NCBI GenBank assembly: GCA_943789375.1 | Contig: CALSTX010000014.1 | Span: 62,001-126,000 of the forward strand | Origin: an uncultured Opitutales bacterium | GTDB taxonomy: Bacteria > Verrucomicrobiota > Verrucomicrobiia > Opitutales > Seribacteraceae | Reading direction: 5' to 3' | DNA: 64,000 nt | Shown here: positions 1-9,887 of the stretch, one piece after another | Numbering within the stretch: the first letter of the stretch is position 1 | Layout: every line of letters starts with the position of its first letter | Program-made: the position numbers and the translations under genes | The notes under the pieces: generated by a model | Seen by the model: only the letters and a program-made list of their open reading frames with translations | Databases searched by the model: none | Told to the model about the DNA's origin: nothing

Positions 1-1045
1 TTTCACTAAAAACATAGAGATGTTCTTCCGTGATTAACGGGGAGCTGCTAATCGGCCCTTTAAGGCGCAACCTCCATTTAATTTTCCCCGTCTTGACCGA
101 TGCACAGCTTAATACATTCGCATTATTGATGACATAGAGGGAACCACGATGACAGGAAGGGCTTCCCGTGCCAGGCTTTAATTTGTTGTCCTCCCAAATT
201 TGGCGAAAGTTTTGGAGGTTATCATCAAGCTGAAGAGCGGTGATCCCATTCGATGGAACCAAAATAATTCCTTGTTCTGCCCAGGCACTTGAAGGAATAG
301 TTGAGGCTCCCTCCTGATACTCCCACACGGTTTCTCCAGTCCTGGGTTCTATGGCGGTCATTCCTTCTTTAGACTGTAAGCCTACCAGGGCCTGTCCCTT
401 TTTTGTCATGATTACGGGAGATGTCCAATTGGCACTTTTGGGGCGTTGTTTTTTCCATACAGTTATTCCGTTTGTAAGATCCAAGCCGAAGGTAAAAGAG
501 TCCGCATCATTTTCAACCTGGGCAATGGCTACCCCGTTTACAATCACAGGAGATGAGGACATACCCAGCCCATTGGCAATATTTGGATGGTCAAAAGTAA
601 GGCCCCGCACCCACTTTAAGTTTCCAGCGAGATCGAGACAAAAAATATCATTCGATGAGAATTGAGCAATTATAACCTTCTCATCACTCGCCAGGGTGGA
701 AGCAGCCACACATGTCTTTTTGTGACAAACCGTTCGGCCTGTAGCCTTAAAAGTTCTCTGCCATTGCTGGAGTCCATCGATTGAAGAGTATGCCAGAATG
801 TGCAGGTCTTCTTGGTATGGTCCACTTGAAGCGGTTAGATAGATTGTATCCCCTATGACAATCGGGCTGGATAAGCCTCTGCCCGGAATATCTTGTGCCC
901 AACTCTTTTGTCCCGTGATTTTAAGCTTTGCCGGTATGGAAAGATCTGATGACCCATTTCCCGCACTGCCTCGAAAGCATAACCAATCCGCCTGAGCAGA
1001 CAAAAGGGAGAGGGAAAGAAAAAGTAGATTACATATGATTTTCAT
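1..1045 (-). CDS. PQQ-like beta-propeller repeat protein (secreted), C-terminus truncated by window edge
   Basis: Reverse-strand frame from ATG at 1045 reads MKIICNLLFLSLSLLSAQADWLCFRGSAGNGSSDL... with repeated propeller-like segments (GETVWEYQEG, GNLKWVRG); open to position 1. Confidence 0.8.
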   Translation of the reverse strand, partial: MKIICNLLFLSLSLLSAQADWLCFRGSAGNGSSDLSIPAKLKITGQKSWAQDIPGRGLSSPIVIGDTIYLTASSGPYQEDLHILAYSSIDGLQQWQRTFKATGRTVCHKKTCVAASTLASDEKVIIAQFSSNDIFCLDLAGNLKWVRGLTFDHPNIANGLGMSSSPVIVNGVAIAQVENDADSFTFGLDLTNGITVWKKQRPKSANWTSPVIMTKKGQALVGLQSKEGMTAIEPRTGETVWEYQEGASTIPSSAWAEQGIILVPSNGITALQLDDNLQNFRQIWEDNKLKPGTGSPSCHRGSLYVINNANVLSCASVKTGKIKWRLRLKGPISSSPLITEEHLYVFSE

Positions 1046-1065
1046 GATCCTTTATAGTGATCGGT

Positions 1066-2166
1066 TTAATCGGTTGAGACTTCTTCGATGACTTGCCCGG
1101 ATGAGTCGGTAACCCGAAAGCAAAACTCCCAGTTTTTTGTCCATGGTTGGGTCTGTTCGTTTTGACAGATTTTTAGAAGTATTTGGTTTTCTCCCTTTTG
1201 TAATGTTCCGTCGATAAGGAATTGGTCCACTCGTGTGCCTCCACGGTGATATTCATCCCGCGCAAAAAGTAATTCCTGGTTTACCCATATCTTCCAGGCA
1301 TTTTTGGACCCAAGCCGAAATTGTACTTTTTGATTTTTTGCAGAATAAAAAGAGGTTTTAGCATAGGCTACAACCTCTTTGAGTTCCCCATAGTGTTTAT
1401 TTATATCGAGCAGACCAAGACGATCACTGGAGGAAAAAGAGCTCCATTGGATTTGGCTTTTTTTTCCTTGGTAAGAATCTTTACGGTGGGCTTCGGATTC
1501 GGGCTCGTAGGCTTGGTTGAAACCTTTTCGTTCAGTATTGTCAAAGGGGCCGAGCATATCCCACTTAGTTTTAAAACCTAGCAATGTAACAAGATTTATT
1601 TCCTGCCCACGACTTTTTAGGGCCTCACTTGCTTCTTGGATCTGGTCAACATCCCGGGCATTTTTCAGTGCTTTTTGAAAAAGTAAAACGGCCTGCTTTT
1701 GCAGGGACGAGTTCTCCGCATCTTCGAGGATCACATCAATCGCTTCTCTGCGCAGAGAGGGCTCGGGGTCAGTCAAAAAAGATGAAAGTAAAGACATGGC
1801 AGCAGCGGGACGACTTCTCCGAAGAATTTCAAAGGCGGCACGCCTAGAGCTTCCTTGGTTTTTTTTGTCCTCGATAAAGGCTTTTACTTGATCCTCCGGG
1901 AAAGAAAGGGTGTCAGAAGAATGGATGATTTTTGCGATGGCACCCCGAATCCAATTGTCTCCCACCGGATTTGCTTGGTTCATAGCATGGAGTAATGAGG
2001 GTATCGAATCGGGTCGCAGTTGATCTGACCAATCCATGGCTTGGACAGCTTTGGTGTTTCCTTCACCGTGGGCAGAAACTTTGGAAAAAGCCTCGACGAT
2101 CTTCTTTTCATAATCAGCAAGTACTTGGCTCACGATCCATGTGAAAAAGAAGAAATATACTTTCAT
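1066..2166 (-). CDS. HEAT-repeat-like secreted protein
   Basis: ORF 1066..2295; internal ATG at 2166 gives a signal peptide (MKVYFFFFTWIVSQVLA) followed by helical repeats (PSLRREAIDVILEDA). Confidence 0.65.
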   Translation of the reverse strand: MKVYFFFFTWIVSQVLADYEKKIVEAFSKVSAHGEGNTKAVQAMDWSDQLRPDSIPSLLHAMNQANPVGDNWIRGAIAKIIHSSDTLSFPEDQVKAFIEDKKNQGSSRRAAFEILRRSRPAAAMSLLSSFLTDPEPSLRREAIDVILEDAENSSLQKQAVLLFQKALKNARDVDQIQEASEALKSRGQEINLVTLLGFKTKWDMLGPFDNTERKGFNQAYEPESEAHRKDSYQGKKSQIQWSSFSSSDRLGLLDINKHYGELKEVVAYAKTSFYSAKNQKVQFRLGSKNAWKIWVNQELLFARDEYHRGGTRVDQFLIDGTLQKGENQILLKICQNEQTQPWTKNWEFCFRVTDSSGQVIEEVSTD

Positions 2167-2267
2167 TTTGTATTCCTTGATTAAGTTCCTCACTTCTGCC
2201 AACAAAAAAGAACCAAAAATATCCTTTTTGTTTTGCATGTTCTGCAAGGATTGAAACAAGTAGCGGG

Positions 2268-2633
2268 ATGAAAATACTGAAAGTATTGATTTCAATCCAT
2301 CTATTTATCGCTCAAGCGGTGGCTCAGGATCCGACTGGAATTATTAATCTAGGGTCGGGGGAGGCACCTGATGAAGTTGCAGTCGGAATTGGCAAAGAAA
2401 GAACGAGGTGGTCTTCTGCCGCAAGTGGTAATGTTTTATCCATTCAAAATGTGTCCGTCCCCACACCTTCACTTTTTCCCGCAGAGTTATCCAGGATAAG
2501 GGCATCGGCTGTATTGGTTCGTTCTGGAGATGTCTGTAATATCCCAACCTATGAGCACGAGGCAGCCCTGCAAGATGAACAGCGAGCGGAAGAATGGATG
2601 GGTGCATACTGTTCGATACCCAGCAAACTGTAA
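2268..2633 (+). CDS. Hypothetical small secreted protein
   Basis: 121-aa ORF with signal-peptide-like N-terminus (MKILKVLISIHLFIAQAVAQ); stop lies 5 nt before the next ATG. Confidence 0.45.
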   Translation: MKILKVLISIHLFIAQAVAQDPTGIINLGSGEAPDEVAVGIGKERTRWSSAASGNVLSIQNVSVPTPSLFPAELSRIRASAVLVRSGDVCNIPTYEHEAALQDEQRAEEWMGAYCSIPSKL

Positions 2634-2637
2634 GCCC

Positions 2638-3657
2638 ATGAGAAATCGTACCATTTTATACCAGGATCGAGGAAATCCACTGGAGGTTCTTTCCTTAGAG
2701 GAGTTCCCTATGCCCAAGCCCGGCAAAGGAGAAGTACTTATTCAAATGTTGGCTGCCACCATTCATCCCTCGGATTTTGGCCTGATTAACGGATCCTATG
2801 GAAAGCTTCGAGATCTCCCCGCGGTTGGGGGCAGGGAAGGGGTGGGGAAAGTGATTGAAACGGGGCCCGAGGTGGATGACAAAGTTATCGGTAAATTGGT
2901 GGCGATGCCGGATGCTCAGGGTGCGTGGCAGGAATTTGTGGTGACGCAAACTGATAACTTACTACTCGTTCCTTCTTTAGTACCTGCAGAACAGTTGGCT
3001 GTTGCTATCCTTAATCCCATGACCGCCTGGCGCTTACTGCATGATTTTGAGTATTTAAAAGACGGAGACTTTATCATTCAAAATGCAGGTAATTCTTCAG
3101 TCGGCTTAGCGGTAATCCAATTTGCTAAAATGTTAGGTATAGCTTGCATTAGCCTGGTTCGAACCGAAGAAAGGTTACATCAAATGAAGGAGTTTGGGGC
3201 GGAACATGTTTTGTTGGATGATGATACAGTGCCCAGTCGAGTACAGGAGGTTACCAAGGGGCAAAAATGTGTATTGGGGCTCAATTCCATTGGAGGAAGG
3301 AGTTCTTTGCGTGTTGCCCGATCTCTTCGTTCCAGTGGGGTGCTGGTCACTTTTGGGGCCATGGATAGTTCTCCGATACGTTTCCCTACAAGAGAATTGA
3401 TTTTTGAGGATATTCGGTTTGTGGGGTTTTGGTTGGATCGTTGGAAAAGTAAGCAAACTCCTGCAAGTTTACGAAATGCTATCGAGCATGTGCTTCAACC
3501 TCTCGCTCTTGACCAAGTACGCTACCCGATCGACAAAATATTTCCCTTGGAAGATTTCGAATTGGCCCTGAAGCGGAATACGGAGTCCAGGTGGGGGAAA
3601 GTTTTACTTTCTCCAAACCCAGAAATTTTACTGGAAGCTAGGAAGATATCCTCTTAA
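2638..3657 (+). CDS. Zinc-type alcohol dehydrogenase-like / 2-enoyl-CoA reductase-like MDR family protein
   Basis: MRNRTILYQDRGNPLEVLSLEEFPMPKPGKGEVLIQMLAATIHPSDFGLINGSYG, MDR family pattern; start chosen at 2638 inside ORF 2530..3657. Confidence 0.85.
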   Translation: MRNRTILYQDRGNPLEVLSLEEFPMPKPGKGEVLIQMLAATIHPSDFGLINGSYGKLRDLPAVGGREGVGKVIETGPEVDDKVIGKLVAMPDAQGAWQEFVVTQTDNLLLVPSLVPAEQLAVAILNPMTAWRLLHDFEYLKDGDFIIQNAGNSSVGLAVIQFAKMLGIACISLVRTEERLHQMKEFGAEHVLLDDDTVPSRVQEVTKGQKCVLGLNSIGGRSSLRVARSLRSSGVLVTFGAMDSSPIRFPTRELIFEDIRFVGFWLDRWKSKQTPASLRNAIEHVLQPLALDQVRYPIDKIFPLEDFELALKRNTESRWGKVLLSPNPEILLEARKISS

Positions 3658-4513
3658 TAAGGCTGGGCAAAGAGAAATATTTTCCCGGGCAAACTGTATG
3701 GTTTTTGTGGAGTATTTTATGAGTCGTTACTTGAGAACTCGAAATCTTACACCTTTTCATGAGGTATTCGCACAAGCCTTCGAGGGCAGTCATCTGCTTG
3801 GTGGTTGGAGAGCGAAGTTCAAAGTTTCCAATCAGACAGATACCAATACTTTCCCGATTCCATGACAACCTTTTCATGTGACCACCATCGAGTTGGGCTT
3901 TCCACCGTCCACCCAAATAAACCTCACCGTCATAAGCCTTTCTCGACCCATTTGAAATTACAAAATGATAAGCCAAACCATTTTTCATACCCCTTGCTTT
4001 GTGCACGCGATGCATGTTCATGGCGTCGTCCACCGGGGTCGCAGAGTGATGAATTACTATTCTCTTCCACTTTCCGGATTTTGGTCTGATGGCATTGAGT
4101 GACTTGAGCGTAGATGAGTTTAGCAACTGCGGGGGAGGGGTGTAGGTGCTACCTTTAATCGGGATGACCAATTTTTGGCCAACCTTGATTAAGTCAGGTC
4201 GATCAATTTTGTTAATCAATGCGAGGGTTGATATTTTTACACGAAAACGGCTGGCAATACTCCCCAAACTTTCTCCTTTTTTGACTTGGTAGGTAATTTC
4301 TCTGGATGTTCCCGATGGAATTGTTAATTTTTTTCCGACGTACAGAAGGTTTGGGTTGGAAATTCCGTTGATTGCTTGCAAGGCACTAGTCGAAACTCCA
4401 TATTTACCCGCAATGCCTCCAAGGGTCTCATTTTTTTGCACCACATGTGACTTTTCAGCCACAACTGAAAGAGTCCCAAGTACAAAGACTAAAATTATCC
4501 AAAATTTCCTCAT
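3638..4513 (-). CDS. LysM-domain N-acetylmuramoyl-L-alanine amidase (amidase_2/PGRP-like)
   Basis: Two LysM repeats (HVVQKNETLGGIAGKYGV, YQVKKGESLGSIASRFRV) and amidase motifs (IVIHHSATP, TTHKILHKNHTVCPG). Confidence 0.9.
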   Translation of the reverse strand: MRKFWIILVFVLGTLSVVAEKSHVVQKNETLGGIAGKYGVSTSALQAINGISNPNLLYVGKKLTIPSGTSREITYQVKKGESLGSIASRFRVKISTLALINKIDRPDLIKVGQKLVIPIKGSTYTPPPQLLNSSTLKSLNAIRPKSGKWKRIVIHHSATPVDDAMNMHRVHKARGMKNGLAYHFVISNGSRKAYDGEVYLGGRWKAQLDGGHMKRLSWNRESIGICLIGNFELRSPTTKQMTALEGLCEYLMKRCKISSSQVTTHKILHKNHTVCPGKYFSLPSLIKRISS

Positions 4514-4627
4514 CTACCTTCACCATTTCTTTTCGAAACTTGAAAACTTGGCAACCTATATCTTGTTTGGTGACGGACTATTTACCTTTATAAAGAGATG
4601 TAATCCTAACAATATCTTAAATATTAA

Positions 4628-5032
4628 ATGAAATTAAAAACAAAAATGTGGCTTGTATCCCAAGGTCTGTTGCTTGTCACAGCCATCATCATACAGCTCA
4701 CATTTTATGGAGGCATCAAAGTAGGCCCCATTCTTGGCATGGCAAAACGCCCGTATGTGGATATTATTCAAGGCACCGACCCGGTTGTCCCTGAGTCAAT
4801 TCTGGCTCAAAACCTTCCCCCTGAAGCCTATGACGCTCGTATTCCGATGTCGCGGGAACAGGTGGTGAAGTCAAACTTGGGGGCTTACAGAAAAGCAGCC
4901 CAGCAAGAACACGGTTTACGTACAGCTTTGATTGGTGGGATCTTAGTCAATGTTTTGTACTTTATTGCCTACCACTTGCTTTATATCTTCTTTAAAAGGA
5001 GTATCGAGAGGCATAAAAAGAGAGGAAACTGA
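4628..5032 (+). CDS. Small membrane protein, unknown function
   Basis: 134 aa with N- and C-terminal hydrophobic segments. Confidence 0.65.
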   Translation: MKLKTKMWLVSQGLLLVTAIIIQLTFYGGIKVGPILGMAKRPYVDIIQGTDPVVPESILAQNLPPEAYDARIPMSREQVVKSNLGAYRKAAQQEHGLRTALIGGILVNVLYFIAYHLLYIFFKRSIERHKKRGN

Positions 5033-5110
5033 TAAAGATTTTTTTTTGGGTTGCTTTAAGATAGAATCCTTTTTGCATATAAGATCTATCCACCACCCTA
5101 AAATCAAATT

Positions 5111-6202
5111 ATGTCCAAGACGTTCCCAAGTGTTCTGACAGTTTATTTTTTTGTCCCTGTTTTTTTATTCGGTCAATACGACACAGGCAACCGGTACACC
5201 GCATTGTCTTCCGAAAAACCTGTCACTGACTATTTTGACAATGTAGACGATAAAAGTTTTTACCAACGTCAACGCATTCATGGGATGAAGCGCGAAATCA
5301 ACGACTATTCTGAGAGGCTCCACAACCTGCAATCTCGTTTTGATGAAATTTTCTACGGTCTTTCTCGGGGCAACTCTTTTAGTAAACCCTTTAATACAGA
5401 AATTAATCCAACTCGTCCTGCAAAAAAAGATTTGTATGAGCCCCGTTCCCGTCAAACTTACGAATCTTTAGCTCCGAAAGGCTCACTTCCTCAAGTTTCT
5501 GTTGAACAGGGACAATTTTATTCCCCGCCATCCGATTCCTCTGCCCTTTTTGAACCTCAAGAGCAAAACCCTGTAAACCAGCTTGCATTTCAAGTGGAAG
5601 CACCCGGTACCTACACCGAAGATGGGAAAACGAAAGCATTATTTAATCCCAGTAATCATAGTGGTTCTGGCAAACTTGGGAAGTATTTTATCCTTACCCC
5701 AGGCTATGCAATTCCCTACAAGGTTCACAAACCATCTTCACCCCCGATCAATAAACAACGCTATCGGCGCTATGACCCCGGTGTAAGTGTGACCGTTGCA
5801 GGTGGTTTCGAGAAGAATGATTTTCGCTTTGGCTTGGGGGGAATGTATAAAAGGCATCGCCACCACGAGACCTCTTATGAGTACAACTTAAGTTACCCAG
5901 GACCCCATCACAGGAAATACTTTCAAAATCATGCCGAAACCTTTGCTGGCTTTTTGGACTTGGGGTATGAAACATCATTATGGGGGAATTTAGACGGCTA
6001 TATTGGCTTGGGTCTTGGGTACTATCTTACTTTGGTTGAGGACCCCAGGGAAAGAAAAGACCATGGTTTTTTTGCAACCGGTAATATCGGATTGGCCTAC
6101 AATTTCAACGAGATGATTGCCTTGCGTTTGGGATACCGTTATCTTCATGAAAAAGAAGTCCCCGCCCATGTCGCTGAGCTTGGGTTAGATTTCGAGTTTT
6201 AA
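5111..6202 (+). CDS. Outer-membrane beta-barrel-like protein
   Basis: Signal peptide, C-terminal amphipathic strands ending ...HVAELGLDFEF with terminal F. Confidence 0.7.
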   Translation: MSKTFPSVLTVYFFVPVFLFGQYDTGNRYTALSSEKPVTDYFDNVDDKSFYQRQRIHGMKREINDYSERLHNLQSRFDEIFYGLSRGNSFSKPFNTEINPTRPAKKDLYEPRSRQTYESLAPKGSLPQVSVEQGQFYSPPSDSSALFEPQEQNPVNQLAFQVEAPGTYTEDGKTKALFNPSNHSGSGKLGKYFILTPGYAIPYKVHKPSSPPINKQRYRRYDPGVSVTVAGGFEKNDFRFGLGGMYKRHRHHETSYEYNLSYPGPHHRKYFQNHAETFAGFLDLGYETSLWGNLDGYIGLGLGYYLTLVEDPRERKDHGFFATGNIGLAYNFNEMIALRLGYRYLHEKEVPAHVAELGLDFEF

Positions 6203-6207
6203 TTGTT

Positions 6208-6879
6208 ATGTCACCTGTCCTGCAGGGCAGTACTCCTCGGAAAAAGGGTTTGCTCGTCAAAATTTTTTTGAGCCCCCTGGGGGTAATTTATCGAATTTGG
6301 ACATTATCCATCCGCATGCGATATGCTCCGGAAAATGGCCGTGATGAATTGAGGATGCATCCCGAACCAATTGTGCTTACCCTTTGGCATAATCGGCTTT
6401 TTCTCGCGGGTGAGTGGCACAACCGGTATCGGAAAGATAAAAGAATATACGGTCTCATTAGCGCCAGCAAAGATGGGGCTTGGCTTGAAACCTTTTACGG
6501 GTGGACTGGTATTCGTGCGATTCGAGGTTCTCAAAACCGGCGGGGTATGCAAGCCATCCGAGAACTGGTAAAAGTGATTAATGTGGGTCATAACGATGTA
6601 GGAATTACTCCAGATGGTTCTCGTGGACCCAAGTACCAGGCAAAACCCGGGGCTATGGCAGTCGCGAAGATAACGAAAGCACCGGTTCTTTTGCTTTCCT
6701 TTGAGTATACCCATGCGTTGAGACTAAAATCATGGGATGGCTTTGTGATCCCTTTCCCTTTTTCTTCGGTTAAAGTCACAACGAAACTAATTGGATCTGA
6801 TTTTCTTAGTAAAGATCGCACTTTGGAAGAAGCCGCTCAATTTGTGGAAGACAAACTTAACCGAATAACCAAAGACTGA
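6208..6879 (+). CDS. DUF374-type lysophospholipid acyltransferase family protein
   Basis: ALWHNRLFLA-like (LTLWHNRLFLAGEW), SASKDGAWL, GITPDGSRGPKYQAKPGA. Confidence 0.85.
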   Translation: MSPVLQGSTPRKKGLLVKIFLSPLGVIYRIWTLSIRMRYAPENGRDELRMHPEPIVLTLWHNRLFLAGEWHNRYRKDKRIYGLISASKDGAWLETFYGWTGIRAIRGSQNRRGMQAIRELVKVINVGHNDVGITPDGSRGPKYQAKPGAMAVAKITKAPVLLLSFEYTHALRLKSWDGFVIPFPFSSVKVTTKLIGSDFLSKDRTLEEAAQFVEDKLNRITKD

Positions 6880-6937
6880 TTGCTCTTTGCAAAACTTCCG
6901 CTATGCCTACGGATGCCTGTGTTTATAACCTAATTCC

Positions 6938-7675
6938 TTGAAACCTATTCTCCAAACCCATGCTCTTACCAAAGTTTTTCGTGGTGTAAGTGCCGTGGAT
7001 GATCTCGCCTTTTCTTTGGAGAAGTCATCCATCACCGCTTTATTGGGAGGAAATGGTGCGGGTAAGACGACAACTCTTTCGATGCTCTTGGGTTTATTAC
7101 GCCCGACCTCCGGGAGTATTTATCTTTTTGGCCAAGACTTTATTAAAAACCGTTTTACAGTCTTGAATCGGATGAATTTTTCCTCTCCTTATGTTGATCT
7201 TCCACAAAGGCTGACCGTCCGGGAAAACCTGCTGGTTTATGCAAAGCTTTATGGGGTGGTTAACCCCACAAATCGGGTTGAAGAAGTAGCTGCGTCTTTT
7301 CGCATTGGAAATTTATTAAACCAACGCCTGCGCCGTTTGTCTTCCGGGCAAAAAACAAGGGTATCGCTGGCCAAGGCCTTGATAAATAAGCCCGAGTTTC
7401 TCCTTCTCGATGAGCCAACTGCCAGCTTGGATCCTGATACCACGGCCTGGATCCGAGAGCTTCTTCGTCAATACCGGGACGAACAGGGAGCTACTATTCT
7501 TTTTGCCAGTCATGATATGAGGGAAGTGGAACTCTTATGTGATAAGGCCCTCTTAATGAAAGAAGGCAGGCTCGTGGAAGAGGGTACTCCCAAGGAGCTT
7601 CTGGAAAAATACAACCGCGACAACCTCGAGGATGTTTTTCTCCAAGTAAACCGAAAGAAAAAAAAGGATGACTGA
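6938..7675 (+). CDS. ABC transporter ATP-binding protein (TTG start)
   Basis: Walker A GGNGAGKTT, signature LSSGQKTRVSLA, Walker B LLLDEPTASLDP. Confidence 0.92.
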   Translation: MKPILQTHALTKVFRGVSAVDDLAFSLEKSSITALLGGNGAGKTTTLSMLLGLLRPTSGSIYLFGQDFIKNRFTVLNRMNFSSPYVDLPQRLTVRENLLVYAKLYGVVNPTNRVEEVAASFRIGNLLNQRLRRLSSGQKTRVSLAKALINKPEFLLLDEPTASLDPDTTAWIRELLRQYRDEQGATILFASHDMREVELLCDKALLMKEGRLVEEGTPKELLEKYNRDNLEDVFLQVNRKKKKDD

Positions 7676-8474
7676 GCTTAGAAGTTCTTCCAAGGGGCGC
7701 ATCTTTGCCCTTTTCACTCGCTACTATTTTCTTTTGCGAAGTAGTTGGCCACGGATTATCGAAATCGCATATTGGCCCACCATGCAGATGGTGGTCTGGG
7801 GCTTTGTTTCTAAACACTTTGCTCCCAGTAGCCCCGAGCTTACCGCAGGTGGTGTGCTTATTTCAGTTGTGCTTATTTGGGATACCCTTTTTCGCTCCCA
7901 CATTAGCTACACCCTTTCTTTTTTGGAGGAGATGTGGTCCCGTAATCTTGGAAATCTGTTTGTGGCCCCCCTCCGACCCTGGGAATTAATGCTCGGATTA
8001 GCCTGTATTTCTTTGATTCGTACCTTGATTGGTATGATTCCGGCCGCCTTACTCGCGATTCCATTTTTTGGTGTATCCGTTTTTGATATGGGCCTTCCTC
8101 TGTTTGCCTTTTTCTTCAACCTCGTTCTCACGGGTTGGGCTATGTCCCAATTTGTAACAGCTATTCTTATCCGTTATGGATTGGGTGCTGAAAGCCTGAC
8201 CTGGGTATTGCCTTTTTTGATCGCTCCGTTTTCCTGCATCTATTATCCGCTTTCTACTTTACCCTCGTGGATGCAGGAGATAGCCACTTTTATTCCCACC
8301 ACATATGTCTTTGAGGGTATGCGTGCATTCCTGATCCAAGGAGTATGGCGGCAGGATTTGTTACTGCAGGCATTGGGGTTGAATGCTATATACCTTGGTC
8401 TTGGCATGGGAGCCTTTCTTTTTGCCTTTCGTGCCGCCCGCACCCACGGTCTACTCCTACAGGCAGGTGAATGA
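7668..8474 (+). CDS. ABC-2 type transporter permease
   Basis: Multi-TM protein overlapping the ATPase stop; FLIAPFSCIYYPLSTLPSWMQ pattern. Confidence 0.85.
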   Translation: MTELRSSSKGRIFALFTRYYFLLRSSWPRIIEIAYWPTMQMVVWGFVSKHFAPSSPELTAGGVLISVVLIWDTLFRSHISYTLSFLEEMWSRNLGNLFVAPLRPWELMLGLACISLIRTLIGMIPAALLAIPFFGVSVFDMGLPLFAFFFNLVLTGWAMSQFVTAILIRYGLGAESLTWVLPFLIAPFSCIYYPLSTLPSWMQEIATFIPTTYVFEGMRAFLIQGVWRQDLLLQALGLNAIYLGLGMGAFLFAFRAARTHGLLLQAGE

Positions 8475-8534
8475 AAATTTAAAGCATTCCCATTTGCCAA
8501 AACTCATAATTTTATCATCCTATTTTTTTAAATC

Positions 8535-9758
8535 ATGGCTAGAATCAATCAGAATTACGACAAATTAGCTGCGGGTTATCTTTTCCCTGAGATCGCCAAA
8601 CGCACCCACGCCTTTTCGGAAAGTAATCCGGATGCCCAAGTCCTCCGCCTCGGAATTGGCGATACCACTGAGCCCATTGTTTCTTCGGTGCTCGATGGTC
8701 TGCGTGACGGAGTAAATGCTTTGGGTGCTGAGGAGTCTTATTCCGGTTATGGCCCATCCGAAGGAATTTCTCCGCTCCGGGAGTCCCTGGCAAAATTATA
8801 CGCTGAACGTGGGCTATCCTTGGATCCCAGTGAGTTTTTTGTAAGCGACGGGGCCAAGTCAGACTCCGCTAATATCCAAGGTATATTTTCAGAGGATTGT
8901 GTGGTTGCGGTACAAGATCCCGCTTACCCCGTGTATGTCGATAGCAATGTCATTGCCGGCCGTACCGGGCGGGCCACCCAAGAGGGATATGAGGGATTGG
9001 TTTACATGCCCTGCACGGAGGAAAATGGATTCTTTCCCGAGTTGCCCAAGCAGAAAGTCGACCTTATTTACATCTGTAGCCCTAATAACCCAACCGGTGC
9101 GGTGGCTACCAGGGAACAATTAAAAACATTTGTTGATTATGCCAATCAGCATAGAGCCGTTATCTTTTTTGATTCCGCTTATGCTGCCTTCATTACCGAC
9201 CCGGATCTCCCGCGATCGATCTATGAAATTGAAGGTGCGGAAAAGTGTGCGATAGAATTTAACAGTTTTTCGAAGACTGCTGGTTTTACCGGGGTTCGGT
9301 TAGCTTGGACAATCGTGCCCAAAGCCTGTCAGACCGAGGACTCCGAACCCGGAAAACTTCATGCTTTATGGACGCGTCGGCAAAACACCTTTTTCAATGG
9401 AGCCTCCAATGTCGTCCAGGCAGGCGGGGTTGCAGCCCTTAGCCCAGAGGGTCGTAAGCAAACCGATGAACAGGTTGCATTTTATTTGGAGAATGCAAGA
9501 ATTATCAATGAAGGACTAACTTCTCTGGGTATTACCACCTACGGGAGCGATAACGCTCCCTATGTTTGGCTCAAAACACCCAAAGGGCTATCTTCTTGGG
9601 AATTCTTTGATAAATTGCTTAATGAATGCCATGTGGTGGGTACCCCAGGTTCAGGGTTTGGTCCGGCAGGGGAAGGCTTTTTTCGCCTCAGTGCATTTGG
9701 ACATCGGGGCAATGTGGAAAAAGCGGTTCAGTCGATCAAAGAAAACCTCAAGCTTTAA
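8535..9758 (+). CDS. dapL: LL-diaminopimelate aminotransferase
   Basis: [62 protein letters not shown]. Confidence 0.95.
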   Translation: MARINQNYDKLAAGYLFPEIAKRTHAFSESNPDAQVLRLGIGDTTEPIVSSVLDGLRDGVNALGAEESYSGYGPSEGISPLRESLAKLYAERGLSLDPSEFFVSDGAKSDSANIQGIFSEDCVVAVQDPAYPVYVDSNVIAGRTGRATQEGYEGLVYMPCTEENGFFPELPKQKVDLIYICSPNNPTGAVATREQLKTFVDYANQHRAVIFFDSAYAAFITDPDLPRSIYEIEGAEKCAIEFNSFSKTAGFTGVRLAWTIVPKACQTEDSEPGKLHALWTRRQNTFFNGASNVVQAGGVAALSPEGRKQTDEQVAFYLENARIINEGLTSLGITTYGSDNAPYVWLKTPKGLSSWEFFDKLLNECHVVGTPGSGFGPAGEGFFRLSAFGHRGNVEKAVQSIKENLKL

Positions 9759-9887
9759 AGCCAAAAAGAGCTACCATCTCTTCTCTTATTTTTTGAGTAG
9801 GAGGGTTTTTCCCGTGTCCCATTATAAGTTGTGTGTACTGCAAGGATGAAGTTGACCCCATTTCCGTCCATCCCTTAGCATATTGCA

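Noticed and set aside
351-665. 104-aa + strand ORF from the six-frame track
   Set aside because: Antisense to a well-supported PQQ beta-propeller CDS; composition looks like shadow ORF. The same reasoning was applied to the many other short ORFs opposite strong CDSs.
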